From positions 1 to 38,903 of the forward strand of contig NZ_KB905596.1 of NCBI RefSeq assembly GCF_000380965.1: a stretch of 38,903 bases of DNA, in the 5' to 3' direction. This DNA comes from Paenibacillus ginsengihumi DSM 21568. GTDB taxonomy: Bacteria > Bacillota > Bacilli > Paenibacillales > NBRC-103111. Positions 38,633-38,903 of the stretch are shown here, one piece after another; the stretch's first letter is position 1; every line of letters starts with the position of its first letter. The translations under genes were made by a program, and so were the position numbers. The notes beneath the pieces were generated by a model that saw only the letters and a program-made list of their open reading frames with translations, was not told the origin of the DNA and ran no database searches.

Positions 38633-38903
38633 TTTGGAGCCTTCCAGGCGACAAAAAAGTAGGGTATCCTCAGAGATTGCGAAGTCACCTGAAAGGATGG
38701 AACCCTACTCATGACTACTGTACACGAATTAGGCCTCCCAGATCTACTTGAAAATCTTGTGAAGAACTTTGTTCAAGAGAAGATTGAGCTCCTCATGAAA
38801 GAAGAACTCAGCAACTTCCTTCAAGTTGAGCAACCTGATCAGCGGAACAGCCGCAATGGCTACTATGAACGCACTTTGGATACCCGTTATGGTAAAATTG
38901 ACG
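38633..38903 (+). mobile_element. Left end of an IS256-family insertion sequence (cut by window edge)
   Basis: The sequence from about 38633 (GGAGCCTTCCAGGCGACAAA, then AAAGTAGGGTATCC) resembles left terminal repeats of IS256-group elements and is followed 50 bases later by a matching transposase start. The other end and any target duplication lie outside the window, so the border is approximate. Confidence 0.65.
38711..38903 (+). CDS. IS256-family (mutator-type) transposase, N-terminal part
   Basis: The first 64 residues, from ATG 38711 to the window edge, read MTTVHELGLPDLLENLVKNF and then QEKIELLMKEELSNFLQVEQ, then RNSRNGYYERTLDTRYGKI. This is the typical start of IS256-group DDE transposases (LLKEEL.x.FL, NGYYER.L.T..G.I). 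AAAGGATGG upstream serves as ribosome site. The catalytic residues are outside the window. Confidence 0.92.
   Translation, partial: MTTVHELGLPDLLENLVKNFVQEKIELLMKEELSNFLQVEQPDQRNSRNGYYERTLDTRYGKID

Overview
The window looks like chromosomal DNA of a GC-rich Firmicute of the Paenibacillus/Cohnella type. The reasons are strong AGGAGG ribosome sites, sigma-A promoters with TTGACA and TATAAT boxes, FCD-type GntR and AraC regulators, a Mrp antiporter operon, a guanidine-I (ykkC) riboswitch, GlnR/TnrA-type boxes, and family-1 and family-5 solute-binding lipoproteins. It is bounded by two incomplete insertion sequences: an IS1380-like transposase start on the minus strand at the left edge and an IS256-like transposase start on the plus strand at the right edge.

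Layout. (1) 0.6-3.7 kb: regulators on the minus strand (a small membrane protein, two paralogous GntR/FCD repressors, and a receiver-less AraC protein). (2) 4.2-10.2 kb: a six-gene mrp Na+/H+ antiporter operon with mrpA and mrpB fused, a sigma-A promoter and an early terminator hairpin in its leader. (3) 10.2-11.0 kb: a gene-free stretch full of tandem and dispersed repeats, then a HIT-family gene. (4) 11.7-20.3 kb: a guanidine-nitrogen locus. An APC permease (minus) diverges from a guanidine-I riboswitch operon encoding two DUF1989 proteins (carboxyguanidine deiminase), a biotin-dependent guanidine/urea carboxylase and allophanate hydrolase. (5) 20.4-29.7 kb: a second nitrogen module. A minus-strand operon (dppD-dppF-dppB-dppC-like ABC transporter plus an MFS permease) and a plus-strand operon (ureohydrolase plus family-5 binding lipoprotein) flank a gene for an ANTAR RNA-binding antiterminator. 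(6) 29.8-38.1 kb: carbohydrate genes on the minus strand (two tandem family-1 binding lipoproteins without permeases, a cupin, a GH31 glycosidase, a Gfo/Idh/MocA oxidoreductase and a GH43-like propeller protein).

Main discovery. Both operons flanking the ANTAR gene begin with a leader holding two hexaloop hairpins (loops AATGGC/AATGAA and AATGGA/AACGGA, with A at position 1 and G at position 4). The second hairpin overlaps the 5' arm of a 13-bp terminator. This is the known RNA target architecture of ANTAR antiterminators. The promoters of these two operons and of the guanidine operon also carry a 17-bp TGTNA-N7-TNACA box (GlnR/TnrA type) in the same register over the -10 element, and a fourth copy lies at the APC permease promoter. 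I infer a two-layer nitrogen-scavenging regulon: nitrogen status acts at initiation, and a substrate signal acts at elongation through a riboswitch or an ANTAR protein. It joins guanidine carboxylation to a ureohydrolase whose substrate (guanidine, guanidinobutyrate, agmatine or similar) cannot be decided from sequence alone.

A second theme is GC-rich minisatellite-like arrays (40, about 21, 34 and 36 bp periods). One lies inside the GH31 reading frame and another supplies the stop codon of the cupin gene.
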